Shown: positions 54,659-63,094 of the stretch, piece by piece
Layout: each line of letters starts with the position of its first letter
Numbering within the stretch: the stretch's first letter is position 1
Assembly (NCBI RefSeq): GCF_004362215.1
Contig: NZ_SNWR01000002.1
Location: forward strand, 310,001-374,000
Reading direction: 5' to 3'
DNA length: 64,000 nt
From: Paractinoplanes brasiliensis
Lineage (GTDB): Bacteria > Actinomycetota > Actinomycetes > Mycobacteriales > Micromonosporaceae
Made by a program: the position numbers and the translations under genes
Notes under the pieces: generated by a model
What the model saw: only the letters and a program-made list of their open reading frames with translations
What the model was told of the DNA's origin: nothing
The model's database searches: none

Positions 54659-55912
54659 ATGTCCGCGTCGAACCTCTCCGACCCCTCCCTCCTCCGTGGC
54701 CTGACCCAGCGTCGCTTCGGCCGTCGGGACGCGCTTCGGCTCTCCGGACTCGCCGCCCTCGGTGGCGCCCTCGCCGCCTGTGGTGTGCAGGGGCAGGGCA
54801 CGCAGGCGCCGGTCAGTGCCGAGCCCGACGCCGTGGCCAAGTTCTGGAACGGCAAGGTCAAGAACGGCACGCTGAACTTCGCGAACTGGCCGCTCTACAT
54901 GGACCCGAAGCAGCCCGAGATCAAGAAGTTCACCCAGAAGACCGGCATCAAGGTGAAGTACAGCGAGGTCATCCAGGAGATGGGCCCGTGGTTCGCCAAG
55001 GTGCAGCCGCAGCTGTCGGCGGGCCAGTCCATCGGGTACGACCTGATGGTCATCACCAACAGCTTCCAGTTCACGCAGTTCCGCGACTCGGGCTTCCTGG
55101 CCCCGCTCGACCACGCGAAGCTGCCGAACTACGCCAAGAACGCCGGCGCCGCGTACAAGAAGGAGGCGTTCGACCCGGGCAACGCGTACTCGATCCCGTG
55201 GGCCTCAGGCATGACCGGCATCGCGTACGACTTCAAGAAGACCGGCCGCGAGATCACCAAGCTGGCCGACCTGTGGGACCCGAAGTTCAAGGGCAAGGTC
55301 GGCATGTTCTCCGACATCCAGGAGCTCGGCAACTTCGGCCTGATGGCGCTGGGCATCGACCCGGCCAAGTCGAACGTGGACGACTGGAACAAGGCGGCCG
55401 AGCACCTCAAGAAGCAGAAGGAAGCGGGCATCGTCCGCAACTACTACGACCAGAGCTACATCGACGCGCTCGGCAGCGGCGAGGTGTGGCTGACCCAGGC
55501 CTGGTCGGGCGACATCTTCCAGAAGAACATCTCGGACGGCACCGACTTCCGGTTCGTGATCCCCGAGGAGGGCGGCACGATCTGGACGGACAACATGACC
55601 ATCCCGATCACGGCCCAGAACCCGGTCGACGCGCTCATGATGATGGACTTCTTCTACGAGATCGAGAACGCCGCCACGCTCGCCGAGTACATCAACTACG
55701 TCTGCCCGGTGCCCGCCGCGCAGCCGGTGATCCGCTCCCACGCCGGCAAGGCGTCCGGCGACGACAAGGACGCCCTGCTCGCCGTCGCCGATTCCAAGCT
55801 CGTGTTCCCGACCAGCGCCGAATACGAGAACCTGCACTACTACGTGGCGTTCGAGGCCACCAGCGAGCAGCAGAAGTTCCAGAAGACCTTCGAACCCATC
55901 GTGCTGGGGTGA
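54659..55912 (+). CDS. Polyamine-type ABC transporter substrate-binding lipoprotein (PotD-like)
   Basis: 417 residues. Tat-like and lipobox signal QRRFGRRDALRLSGLAALGG followed by LAAC near residue 41. Mature PotD-like fold: LNFANWPLYMDPKQPEIKKF, YDLMVITNSFQFTQF, SIPWASGMTGIAYDF, AWSGDIF, IPEEGGTIWTDNM. These acid and aromatic residues line polyamine sites in the family. ATG directly follows the potA-like stop, with GGAG 5 bases upstream. Confidence 0.9.
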   Translation: MSASNLSDPSLLRGLTQRRFGRRDALRLSGLAALGGALAACGVQGQGTQAPVSAEPDAVAKFWNGKVKNGTLNFANWPLYMDPKQPEIKKFTQKTGIKVKYSEVIQEMGPWFAKVQPQLSAGQSIGYDLMVITNSFQFTQFRDSGFLAPLDHAKLPNYAKNAGAAYKKEAFDPGNAYSIPWASGMTGIAYDFKKTGREITKLADLWDPKFKGKVGMFSDIQELGNFGLMALGIDPAKSNVDDWNKAAEHLKKQKEAGIVRNYYDQSYIDALGSGEVWLTQAWSGDIFQKNISDGTDFRFVIPEEGGTIWTDNMTIPITAQNPVDALMMMDFFYEIENAATLAEYINYVCPVPAAQPVIRSHAGKASGDDKDALLAVADSKLVFPTSAEYENLHYYVAFEATSEQQKFQKTFEPIVLG

Positions 55913-55913
55913 C

Positions 55914-56777
55914 ATGAGCAGGCTCAAGAACAAGCTGACCCCGTACCTGCTGGTGCTGCCGGGCGGGGTCTGGCTGCTGGTCTTCTTCGCGGTGCCGATG
56001 GTCGCGATGCTGTCGCTCTCCCTGCAGGAGGGCGACATCGTCCACGGCTACGTCTTCACCGGGCACTGGCAGACGTACACCGAGGCCATTTCCGCGTACG
56101 ACACCCAGATCATCCGGTCGCTGATCTACGGCGCCATCGCGACGATCGTCCTCATCGTTCTGGCGTTCCCGGTGGCGTACTGGATCGCGTTCTACGGCGG
56201 CCGGCGCAAACCCACCTACCTGTTCCTGGTGCTGCTGCCGTTCTTCGTCTCGTTCGTCCTCCGGACGATCTCGTGGCGGCAGATCCTGACCGACGAGGGC
56301 CCGCTGCTGAACCCGCTGCGGGAGGCCGGCCTGATCGGGCAGTCGTTCCACATCCTCGGCACGCCGTTCGCGGTCATCGCCGGCCTGGTCTACAACTTCC
56401 TGCCGTTCATGGTGCTGCCGATCTATGTGGCGCTCGAGCGCATCGACCCGCGCGTGGTCGAGGCGGCCCGCGACCTGTATGCCAACCCGGCCACCACGTT
56501 CCGCAAGGTGATCTTCCCGCTCGCCCTGCCCGGGGTCTTCGCCGGCGTGCTGATGACCTTCGTGCCGGCCAGCTCGGACTTCGTCAACTCCGAGGTGCTG
56601 GGCAGCTCCGAGACCACGATGATCGGGCAGGTCATCCAGGCCCAGTTCCTCGAGAACTCCGACTACCCGACCGCGTCGGCGCTCTCGTTCGTGCTGATGC
56701 TCGTGCTGCTGATCGGCGTTTTCACGTACGCCCGCATCCTCGGCACCGAGGACGTCATGAAGGTGGCCGCCCGATGA
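55914..56777 (+). CDS. Polyamine-type ABC transporter permease (PotB-like)
   Basis: 287 residues, six membrane helices beginning YLLVLPGGVWLLVFFAVPMV. EAA loop EAARDLYANPATTFRKVIFP. One base separates it from the binding-protein gene, and its end overlaps the next permease as ATGA. Confidence 0.9.
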   Translation: MSRLKNKLTPYLLVLPGGVWLLVFFAVPMVAMLSLSLQEGDIVHGYVFTGHWQTYTEAISAYDTQIIRSLIYGAIATIVLIVLAFPVAYWIAFYGGRRKPTYLFLVLLPFFVSFVLRTISWRQILTDEGPLLNPLREAGLIGQSFHILGTPFAVIAGLVYNFLPFMVLPIYVALERIDPRVVEAARDLYANPATTFRKVIFPLALPGVFAGVLMTFVPASSDFVNSEVLGSSETTMIGQVIQAQFLENSDYPTASALSFVLMLVLLIGVFTYARILGTEDVMKVAAR

Positions 56778-57631
56778 CCGCGCCGACGCTCGACCGCCCG
56801 CCGTCCGCCGAGGTCGAGGCGGCGGCACGGATCAAGCCACGGCGCCGGATCACCGGGGCGGGCCTGCTGCACGCGTGGACCTGGCTGATCATCGGCTGGC
56901 TCGTGCTGCCGATCGCCGTGATGATCCTGTTCGGCTTCAACGACACCCCGGGCCGCTACAACCAGACCTGGGTCGGGTTCACGGTCAAGTGGTACGGGCG
57001 GCTGTTCGAGTACCCCGACCTGACCAGCGCCCTGATCACGTCGATCGTCATCGCGATCGTGGCCAGCCTGCTCTCCGGCGCGCTGGGCACCGGCATCGGC
57101 TACGCGCTGGGCCGCTACCGCTTCCGCGGCTCCGGCTCGCTCAACCTGATCATGTTCGCGACGATGAGCTCGCCCGAGCTGATCATGGGTGCGTCGCTGC
57201 TCAGCCTGTTCGTCTCTGCCGGGGCCGGGCTCGGCCCGGTGACGATCACGATCGCGCACGTGATGTTCTCGATCTCGTTCGTCGCGGTGGTCGTACGGGC
57301 GCGGGTCATGACGCTGGACCGCTCGATCGAGGAGGCCGCGGCCGACCTGGGCGCGAGCCCGTGGACCACGTTCTGGAAGGTCACGTTCCCGATCATCCTG
57401 CCCGCGGTGTTCTCCGGCGTCCTGCTGGCGTTCGCGCTCTCCATCGACGACTTCATCGTCACCGCGTTCACGGCGGGCACCACCAAGACGTTCCCGTTGT
57501 GGATCTGGGGCGCCACCCGCGTCGGCATCCCGCCGCAGGTCAATGTCATGGGAACGCTCATCTTCGCGGTCGGTGTGTTCTTCGCGCTGGCCGCCGGCAT
57601 CCGCTCGTCGAGCAAGGGTAAGCGGGACTGA
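56774..57631 (+). CDS. Polyamine-type ABC transporter permease (PotC-like)
   Basis: 285 residues, six membrane helices starting TWLIIGWLVLPIAVMILFGF. EAA loop EEAAADLGASPWTTFWKVTFP. ATG overlaps the preceding stop. The final VGIPPQVNVMGTLIF is characteristic of PotC. Confidence 0.9.
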   Translation: MTAPTLDRPPSAEVEAAARIKPRRRITGAGLLHAWTWLIIGWLVLPIAVMILFGFNDTPGRYNQTWVGFTVKWYGRLFEYPDLTSALITSIVIAIVASLLSGALGTGIGYALGRYRFRGSGSLNLIMFATMSSPELIMGASLLSLFVSAGAGLGPVTITIAHVMFSISFVAVVVRARVMTLDRSIEEAAADLGASPWTTFWKVTFPIILPAVFSGVLLAFALSIDDFIVTAFTAGTTKTFPLWIWGATRVGIPPQVNVMGTLIFAVGVFFALAAGIRSSSKGKRD

Positions 57632-57637
57632 CCACCC

Positions 57638-59008
57638 GTGCCCTCGACGCTGCGGGACGCGCTGCCGGAGCCGTTCTGGCTCACCCAGGCGGGGGCTCCG
57701 GCCCCCGCCGCCCCGCTCGACGGCGACGGCTCCGCGGACCTGGCGGTGGTCGGGGCCGGTTACAGCGGACTGTGGACGGCCCTGCTCGCCAAGGAACGCG
57801 ACCCCGGCCGGGACGTCGTGGTGATCGAGGCGGGCACGGCCGGCTGGGCGGCTTCCGGCCGCAACGGCGGGTTCTGCTCGGCGTCGCTGACCCACGGTCA
57901 CGCCAACGGCGCCAGCCGTTTCCCGGGCGAGATCGACCGCCTCGAGAAGCTGGGCCGGCAGAACCTCGACGAGATCGAGGCGACGATCACGCGCTACGGC
58001 ATCGACTGTGATTTCTCCCGTACGGGGGAACTGAGCGTCGCGACCGCAGACTGGCAGCTGGCCGAGATGCGGGCGAACCTGCGGCCCGGCGAGGAACTGC
58101 TCGACCGCGAGCGGGTGCGGGCCGAGGTCGACTCACCCACGTACGTGGGCGGGGTCTGGGACGCCGACGGCTGCGCCATGATCGACCCGGCGCGCCTGGT
58201 GTGGGGTCTGCGCGACGCGTGCCTGTCGCTGGGTGTGCGTTTCCACGAGCAGTCGCCGGTCGACCGGATCGAGCGGCACGGCGCCGGGATGCGCCTGCAC
58301 ACCGCGGGCGGCCGTCTCGGCGCGGGGAAGGTCGCTCTGGCCACCGGCGCGCACGGACGGCTGTTGCGCCGGCTCGGGCACTTCGTGGTGCCGGTCTACG
58401 ACTATGCGCTGATGACGGCCCCGCTCACCGCGACGCAGCTGGCCGCGATCGGCTGGCGCCACCGGCAGGGGGTGGGCGACGCGGCCAACCAGTTCCACTA
58501 CTACCGGCTGACCGCGGACAACCGGATCCTGTGGGGCGGTTACGACGCGGTGTACTACAACGGCGGCCGCATCGACCCCGCGTACGACCAGCGGGAGGCG
58601 ACCTTCGTGACGTTGGCCGAGCACTTCCGTACGACGTTCCCGCAGCTCGCCGACGTGCCGTTCACGCACAAGTGGGGCGGCGTGATCGACACGTGCAGCC
58701 GCTTCAGCAGCTTCTTCGGCACAGCGTACGACGGGCGGGTGGCGTACGCGGTGGGCTACACCGGCCTCGGCGTGGGCGCGACCCGCTTCGGCGCCGACGT
58801 GATGCTCGACCTGCTGACCGGCTCGCCCACCGAGCGCACCTCGCTGCGGATGGTGCGCACCAAGCCCGTCCCGTTCCCGCCCGAGCCGGTGCGTTCGGCC
58901 GTGATCCAGCTGACCCGCTGGTCGATCGCCCGCGCCGACGACAACGACGGCCGTCGCAACTTGTGGCTGCGGGCCCTCGACCGGGTCGGCCTCGGCTTCG
59001 ACTCCTGA
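57638..59008 (+). CDS. FAD-dependent amine oxidoreductase (DAO/PuuB-like)
   Basis: 456 residues. FAD dinucleotide loop VVGAGYSGLWTALLA near residue 37, then IEAGTAGWAASGRNGGFC, the DAO-family motif shared with PuuB-type gamma-glutamylputrescine oxidases and glycine-oxidase relatives. C-terminal GYTGLGVGATRFGADVML closes the FAD site. It should oxidise an amine or amino acid, most likely a polyamine or its derivative. No PuuA-type glutamate-putrescine ligase is nearby, so the exact substrate is open. GTG start 6 bases after potC; weak ribosome site. Confidence 0.85.
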   Translation: MPSTLRDALPEPFWLTQAGAPAPAAPLDGDGSADLAVVGAGYSGLWTALLAKERDPGRDVVVIEAGTAGWAASGRNGGFCSASLTHGHANGASRFPGEIDRLEKLGRQNLDEIEATITRYGIDCDFSRTGELSVATADWQLAEMRANLRPGEELLDRERVRAEVDSPTYVGGVWDADGCAMIDPARLVWGLRDACLSLGVRFHEQSPVDRIERHGAGMRLHTAGGRLGAGKVALATGAHGRLLRRLGHFVVPVYDYALMTAPLTATQLAAIGWRHRQGVGDAANQFHYYRLTADNRILWGGYDAVYYNGGRIDPAYDQREATFVTLAEHFRTTFPQLADVPFTHKWGGVIDTCSRFSSFFGTAYDGRVAYAVGYTGLGVGATRFGADVMLDLLTGSPTERTSLRMVRTKPVPFPPEPVRSAVIQLTRWSIARADDNDGRRNLWLRALDRVGLGFDS

Positions 59009-59107
59009 TCTTTTGGCGCGCGGATAACACGGAAATAGTTGTCGGGCCTCTTGCGTGCGATGGAATCAGTGAAATGATCGGGTCCACAAGCTTGAAGGAG
59101 TTGGACC

Positions 59108-60421
59108 ATGCCCACGTCGGCCGAGTTGCACCAGCGCCGCGCCGCGGTTGTCGCCCGCGGGGTCAGCAGCATGGTCCCGGCCTATGTGAGCAGCGCCGCC
59201 GGCGGCACGATGACCGATGTGGACGGGCGCGAGTGGATCGACTTCGCTGCCGGCATCGCCGTCACCAACGTGGGCAACGCCGCTCCCAAGGTCGTCGCCG
59301 CCGTGCGGGCCCAGGCCGAGCGGTTCACCCACACCTGCTTCATGGTCGCGCCCTACGAGCAGTACGTCGCGGTCTGCGAGGAACTGGCCGCGCTCACCCC
59401 GGGTGACTTCGAGAAACGCTCGGCGCTGTTCAACTCCGGCGCCGAGGCCGTCGAGAACGCCGTGAAGATCGCCCGGCACGCCACCGGGCGGCAGGCCGTC
59501 GTCGTGTTCGACCACGCGTACCACGGCCGCACCAACCTGACGATGGCCCTGACCGCCAAGGTCATGCCGTACAAGCAGGGCTTCGGGCCGTTCGCCGGCG
59601 AGATCTACCGCGTGGCCATGTCCTACCCGTTGCGCGACGGCCGCAGCGGGGCCGACGCGGCGGCGTACGCGATCGGCCAGATCGACAAGACGGTCGGCGC
59701 GAGCAACGTGGCCGCCGTGCTCGTCGAGCCGATCCAGGGCGAGGGCGGATTCGTCGTCCCCGCCGAGGGGTTCCTGCCGGCGATCGCGGCCTGGAGCCGG
59801 GCGGCCGGGGCCGTGTACATCGCCGACGAGATCCAGACGGGCTTCTGCCGTACGGGGGAATGGTTTGCCTCGACGCACGAGGGTGTCGAGCCGGATCTGA
59901 TCACCACGGCCAAGGGCATCGCCGGAGGGCTGCCGCTGGCCGCGGTCACCGGCCGCGCCGAGATCATGGACGCCGTGCACCCGGGTGGGCTCGGGGGCAC
60001 GTACGGGGGGAACCCGATCGCGTGTGCCGCCGCGCTCGCCTCGATCGAGACCATGCGGGAGCTCGACCTGGCCGCGGCCGCCCGCCGCATCGAGTCCATC
60101 GCCCGGCCCCGGCTGGAGGCGCTCGCGGCCAAGCACCCGTCGATCGCCGAGGTGCGCGGGCGTGGCGCGATGCTCGCCCTTGAGGTCGTGATACCCGGCG
60201 AGGACGGCCCGGCAGGCCCGGCGCCGGATGCCGCAGCCACCGCCGCGGTCGCCAAGGCCGCGCACGAGCTGGGCCTGCTTCTGCTCACCTGCGGCACCTA
60301 CGGCAACGTGATCCGGCTGCTGCCGCCGCTGATCATCTCCGACTCCGAGCTCGATCGCGGACTGACGTTGCTCGAACAAGCCTTCTCCCTCGTTCTGGAA
60401 CCATCAGGAGCCCCCCGTTGA
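59108..60421 (+). CDS. gabT: 4-aminobutyrate aminotransferase
   Basis: 437 residues, class III PLP aminotransferase. FNSGAEAVENAVKIARHAT, FDHAYHGRTNLTMALTAK, IADEIQTGFCRTGEWFA and the Schiff-base Lys in TTAKGIAGGLPLAAV match GabT closely. It converts GABA plus 2-oxoglutarate to succinic semialdehyde and glutamate. ATG at 59108 has AAGGAG 8 bases before it. A 99-base gap from the oxidase gene leaves room for an internal promoter. No succinate-semialdehyde dehydrogenase is seen in the window. Confidence 0.93.
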   Translation: MPTSAELHQRRAAVVARGVSSMVPAYVSSAAGGTMTDVDGREWIDFAAGIAVTNVGNAAPKVVAAVRAQAERFTHTCFMVAPYEQYVAVCEELAALTPGDFEKRSALFNSGAEAVENAVKIARHATGRQAVVVFDHAYHGRTNLTMALTAKVMPYKQGFGPFAGEIYRVAMSYPLRDGRSGADAAAYAIGQIDKTVGASNVAAVLVEPIQGEGGFVVPAEGFLPAIAAWSRAAGAVYIADEIQTGFCRTGEWFASTHEGVEPDLITTAKGIAGGLPLAAVTGRAEIMDAVHPGGLGGTYGGNPIACAAALASIETMRELDLAAAARRIESIARPRLEALAAKHPSIAEVRGRGAMLALEVVIPGEDGPAGPAPDAAATAAVAKAAHELGLLLLTCGTYGNVIRLLPPLIISDSELDRGLTLLEQAFSLVLEPSGAPR

Positions 60422-61800
60422 GCGACCTTCAGTCCCCCGACTACGAAAAACTGTCCGGCGCCGCCCGCGACCACCTGTGGATGCACTTCACCCGGCTCTC
60501 GTCGTACCAGAAGGCCGACGTTCCGATGATCGTGCGCGGCGACGGCTGCTACATCTGGGACTCCGCCGGCCGCCGCTACCTCGACGGGCTGTCCGCGCTG
60601 TTCGTGGTGCAGACCGGCCACGGCCGTCAGGAACTGGCCGAGGCCGCCGCCAAGCAGGCCGGTGAGCTGGCCTACTTCCCGATCTGGTCGTACGCGCACC
60701 CCAAGGCGGTCGAGCTGGCGGCACGGCTGGCCGAGCTGAGCCCGGGCGACCTGAACCGGGTCTTCTTCACCACCGGCGGCTCCGAGGCCGTCGAGTCGGC
60801 GTGGAAACTGGCCCGCTCCTACTTCAAACGCACCGGCAAACCGACCAAGACGAAGGTGCTCTCGCGCCACATCGCCTACCACGGCACCTCGATGGGCGCG
60901 CTGTCGATCACCGGCATCCCGGCCCTCAAGCAGGACTTCGAGCCGCTCGTGCCGTCGACGTTCCGGGTGCCCAACACCAACTACTACCGCCGCCCCGACG
61001 AGCGCATGTCGCTTGAGGAGTTCGGCGTGTGGGCGGCCGACCGGATAGCCGAGGCCATCGAGTTCGAGGGCCCCGACACCGTGGCCGCGGTCTTCCTGGA
61101 GCCGGTGCAGAACGCGGGCGGCTGCTTCCCGCCCCCGCCCGGCTACTTCCAGCGGGTCCGCGAGATCTGCGACCGGTACGACGTGCTGATGGTCTCGGAC
61201 GACGTGATCAGCGGCTTCGGCCGGCTCGGCGAGTACTTCGGTGGCCGGCGGTACGGCTACACCCCCGACATCATCACCGTCGCCAAGGGTCTGACCAGCG
61301 GTTACGTGCCGCTCGGGGCGATGATCGCGTCGGAGCGGCTGGCCGAGCCGTTCCTCGAGGGGACGAACTGGTTCGCGCACGGGATCACGTACGGGGGTCA
61401 CCCGGTCGGCTCGGCGGTGGCGCTCGCGAACCTCGACATCATGGAACGCGAAAACCTCAACCAGCACGTCCGCGACAACAGCGCCCTGTTCCGGTCCTAC
61501 CTCGACCGGCTCACCGATCTGCCCATCGTCGGCGACGTCCGCGGCGACGGGTACTTCTTCGGCCTGGAACTGGTCAAGGACAAGGCCACCAAGGAGACGT
61601 TCAACGAGGAGGAGTCGGAGCGGCTGCTGCGCGGTTTCCTGTCCTCCGCGCTGTTCGAGGCCGGGCTCTACTGCCGCGCCGACGACCGCGGCGACCCGGT
61701 CATCCAGCTCGCCCCGCCGCTGATCGCGGGCGAGCAGCAGTTCGCCGAGATCGAGCAGATCCTGCGTACGGTCCTGACCGAGGCCGGCAACCGCCTCTGA
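60418..61800 (+). CDS. Class III aminotransferase, probable putrescine/diamine-pyruvate type
   Basis: 460 residues. FFTTGGSEAVESAWKLARSY, RHIAYHGTSMGALSITG, MVSDDVISGFGRLGEYFGG and Schiff-base Lys in TVAKGLTSGYVPLGA. The style is that of SpuC-like putrescine and omega-amino acid-pyruvate aminotransferases. It would turn putrescine into 4-aminobutyraldehyde for the operon's aldehyde dehydrogenase. The start is a TTG overlapping the gabT stop, with AGGAG 7 bases upstream. Confidence 0.9.
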   Translation: MSDLQSPDYEKLSGAARDHLWMHFTRLSSYQKADVPMIVRGDGCYIWDSAGRRYLDGLSALFVVQTGHGRQELAEAAAKQAGELAYFPIWSYAHPKAVELAARLAELSPGDLNRVFFTTGGSEAVESAWKLARSYFKRTGKPTKTKVLSRHIAYHGTSMGALSITGIPALKQDFEPLVPSTFRVPNTNYYRRPDERMSLEEFGVWAADRIAEAIEFEGPDTVAAVFLEPVQNAGGCFPPPPGYFQRVREICDRYDVLMVSDDVISGFGRLGEYFGGRRYGYTPDIITVAKGLTSGYVPLGAMIASERLAEPFLEGTNWFAHGITYGGHPVGSAVALANLDIMERENLNQHVRDNSALFRSYLDRLTDLPIVGDVRGDGYFFGLELVKDKATKETFNEEESERLLRGFLSSALFEAGLYCRADDRGDPVIQLAPPLIAGEQQFAEIEQILRTVLTEAGNRL

Positions 61801-61821
61801 GTCTTTGCTGGTAAGGGGCGT

Positions 61822-61860
61822 CGGGCGTCCACCGCTTCCCCCGTGAGCGGTGGGCGCCCG
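61822..61860. terminator. Bidirectional hairpin between the polyamine operon and ltrA-like gene
   Basis: Arms 61822-61836 and 61846-61860 pair over 15 bases with one G-T wobble and a 9-base loop. It lies between two convergent stop codons. There is no U-tract. Confidence 0.8.
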
Positions 61861-61862
61861 AT

Positions 61863-63047
61863 CTATGCCTCGGCTCCGCGCATGGCGCCGCGGCGTTGCT
61901 GCCACATGCCGGCCAGGACGGTGGCTATCAGCAGGATCGTGACGACGGCGACGGACAGCACGGGTTCGAGGGAGTCGAAGAAGCCGAGCGCGGCCACGAA
62001 CGGGATGACGGCGGTCGGCCACGGCCAGGCGGCATGCCAGCGGCCCGACGTGCCCCACATGACGACGGCCAGGCCGGCCAGATAGAGGGCGACGCCGCCG
62101 TGCAGCGCCCAGCGGCCGGACGGGTCGAGCTCGCCGGCGGGATGCAGAATGAACTGCTCGACGCCGACCGCGGCGATCGCCAGCCCGACGACCAGCGGCA
62201 GATGGCCGTAGATGTACGCGTCGGCGACCCCGTTCTCCACGTCGTCGCCCTCCTCCTCCAGCTCGCGTTTGCCGGCCGCGCCGCCGAGGTCGAAGTAGAT
62301 CCACCACAGCCCCGCGACTGCGGTGAACGCGACCACTGCCGACACCACCGAGGCGGCCACCCAATGCTGCTCGTGCACGCCCAGGACGATCGACCGCACC
62401 GACTCGCCCAGCACCAGGATCACGAAGAGAGCGAACCGTTCGGGGAGGTGTTCCAGATGCAGGGGCGTCTTGTCGCCGAGCCGGGTGGCCGCCAGGGGAG
62501 CGGCCGCCTCGACCAGGATCCCGGCGCCCCACAGCGCATAGCGCGGCGTCCCCTCGACGGGCAGCGAGAGCGCCCACAGAACACAGGAAGCGGCGGCCCC
62601 GGCGATGTAGATGACGATGGTGTGGCGCGCTTCGGGAACGTGGCGCCAGGCCCGGGCGTACAGGAGCAGCAGGATGACCCGGGTCGCGAGGAAACAGAGC
62701 GCGAACTGGGTGCCCTCGCTGCTGGTCGCGCCCTGCGCGGCCGCGGCCATGCCGATCACGGCGCCGGCCGCGGCCAGCTTGGCCAGGCGGTAGATGACGT
62801 CGTTGGTGTCGAACCGGTTGGCGTACAACGTGGTGGTCACCCACGACCACCACGTCACCACGATCAGCCCCGCGAAGATCGACGCGCCGCCGATGCTGAG
62901 ATTCCCCGCGAACGCCTTCGCCAGCTGGTCGACCACCAGCACGTACGCGAGGTCGAAGAAGAGCTCCAGCCGCGAGGCTCCCCGCTGCGGCTCGGTCCGC
63001 AGCCTCGGAGCCCGGATCAGCGGCGCGGGCCGGTCATCAGTCGTCAC
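61863..63047 (-). CDS. LtrA-like integral membrane protein
   Basis: 394 residues with about ten to twelve hydrophobic segments. The N-terminal signature RGASRLELFFDLAYVLVVDQ and later HLPERFALFVILVLGESV match the low temperature requirement protein A (LtrA) family, whose biochemical function is not known. GTG at 63047 is used because the conserved part starts about 30 residues later; no clear ribosome site helps. Confidence 0.9.
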   Translation of the reverse strand: MTTDDRPAPLIRAPRLRTEPQRGASRLELFFDLAYVLVVDQLAKAFAGNLSIGGASIFAGLIVVTWWSWVTTTLYANRFDTNDVIYRLAKLAAAGAVIGMAAAAQGATSSEGTQFALCFLATRVILLLLYARAWRHVPEARHTIVIYIAGAAASCVLWALSLPVEGTPRYALWGAGILVEAAAPLAATRLGDKTPLHLEHLPERFALFVILVLGESVRSIVLGVHEQHWVAASVVSAVVAFTAVAGLWWIYFDLGGAAGKRELEEEGDDVENGVADAYIYGHLPLVVGLAIAAVGVEQFILHPAGELDPSGRWALHGGVALYLAGLAVVMWGTSGRWHAAWPWPTAVIPFVAALGFFDSLEPVLSVAVVTILLIATVLAGMWQQRRGAMRGAEA

Positions 63048-63094
63048 GCGCCGGAAGTTCCCCGCCGACGTCCTTTCTACGCCGGCCCGTTCCT

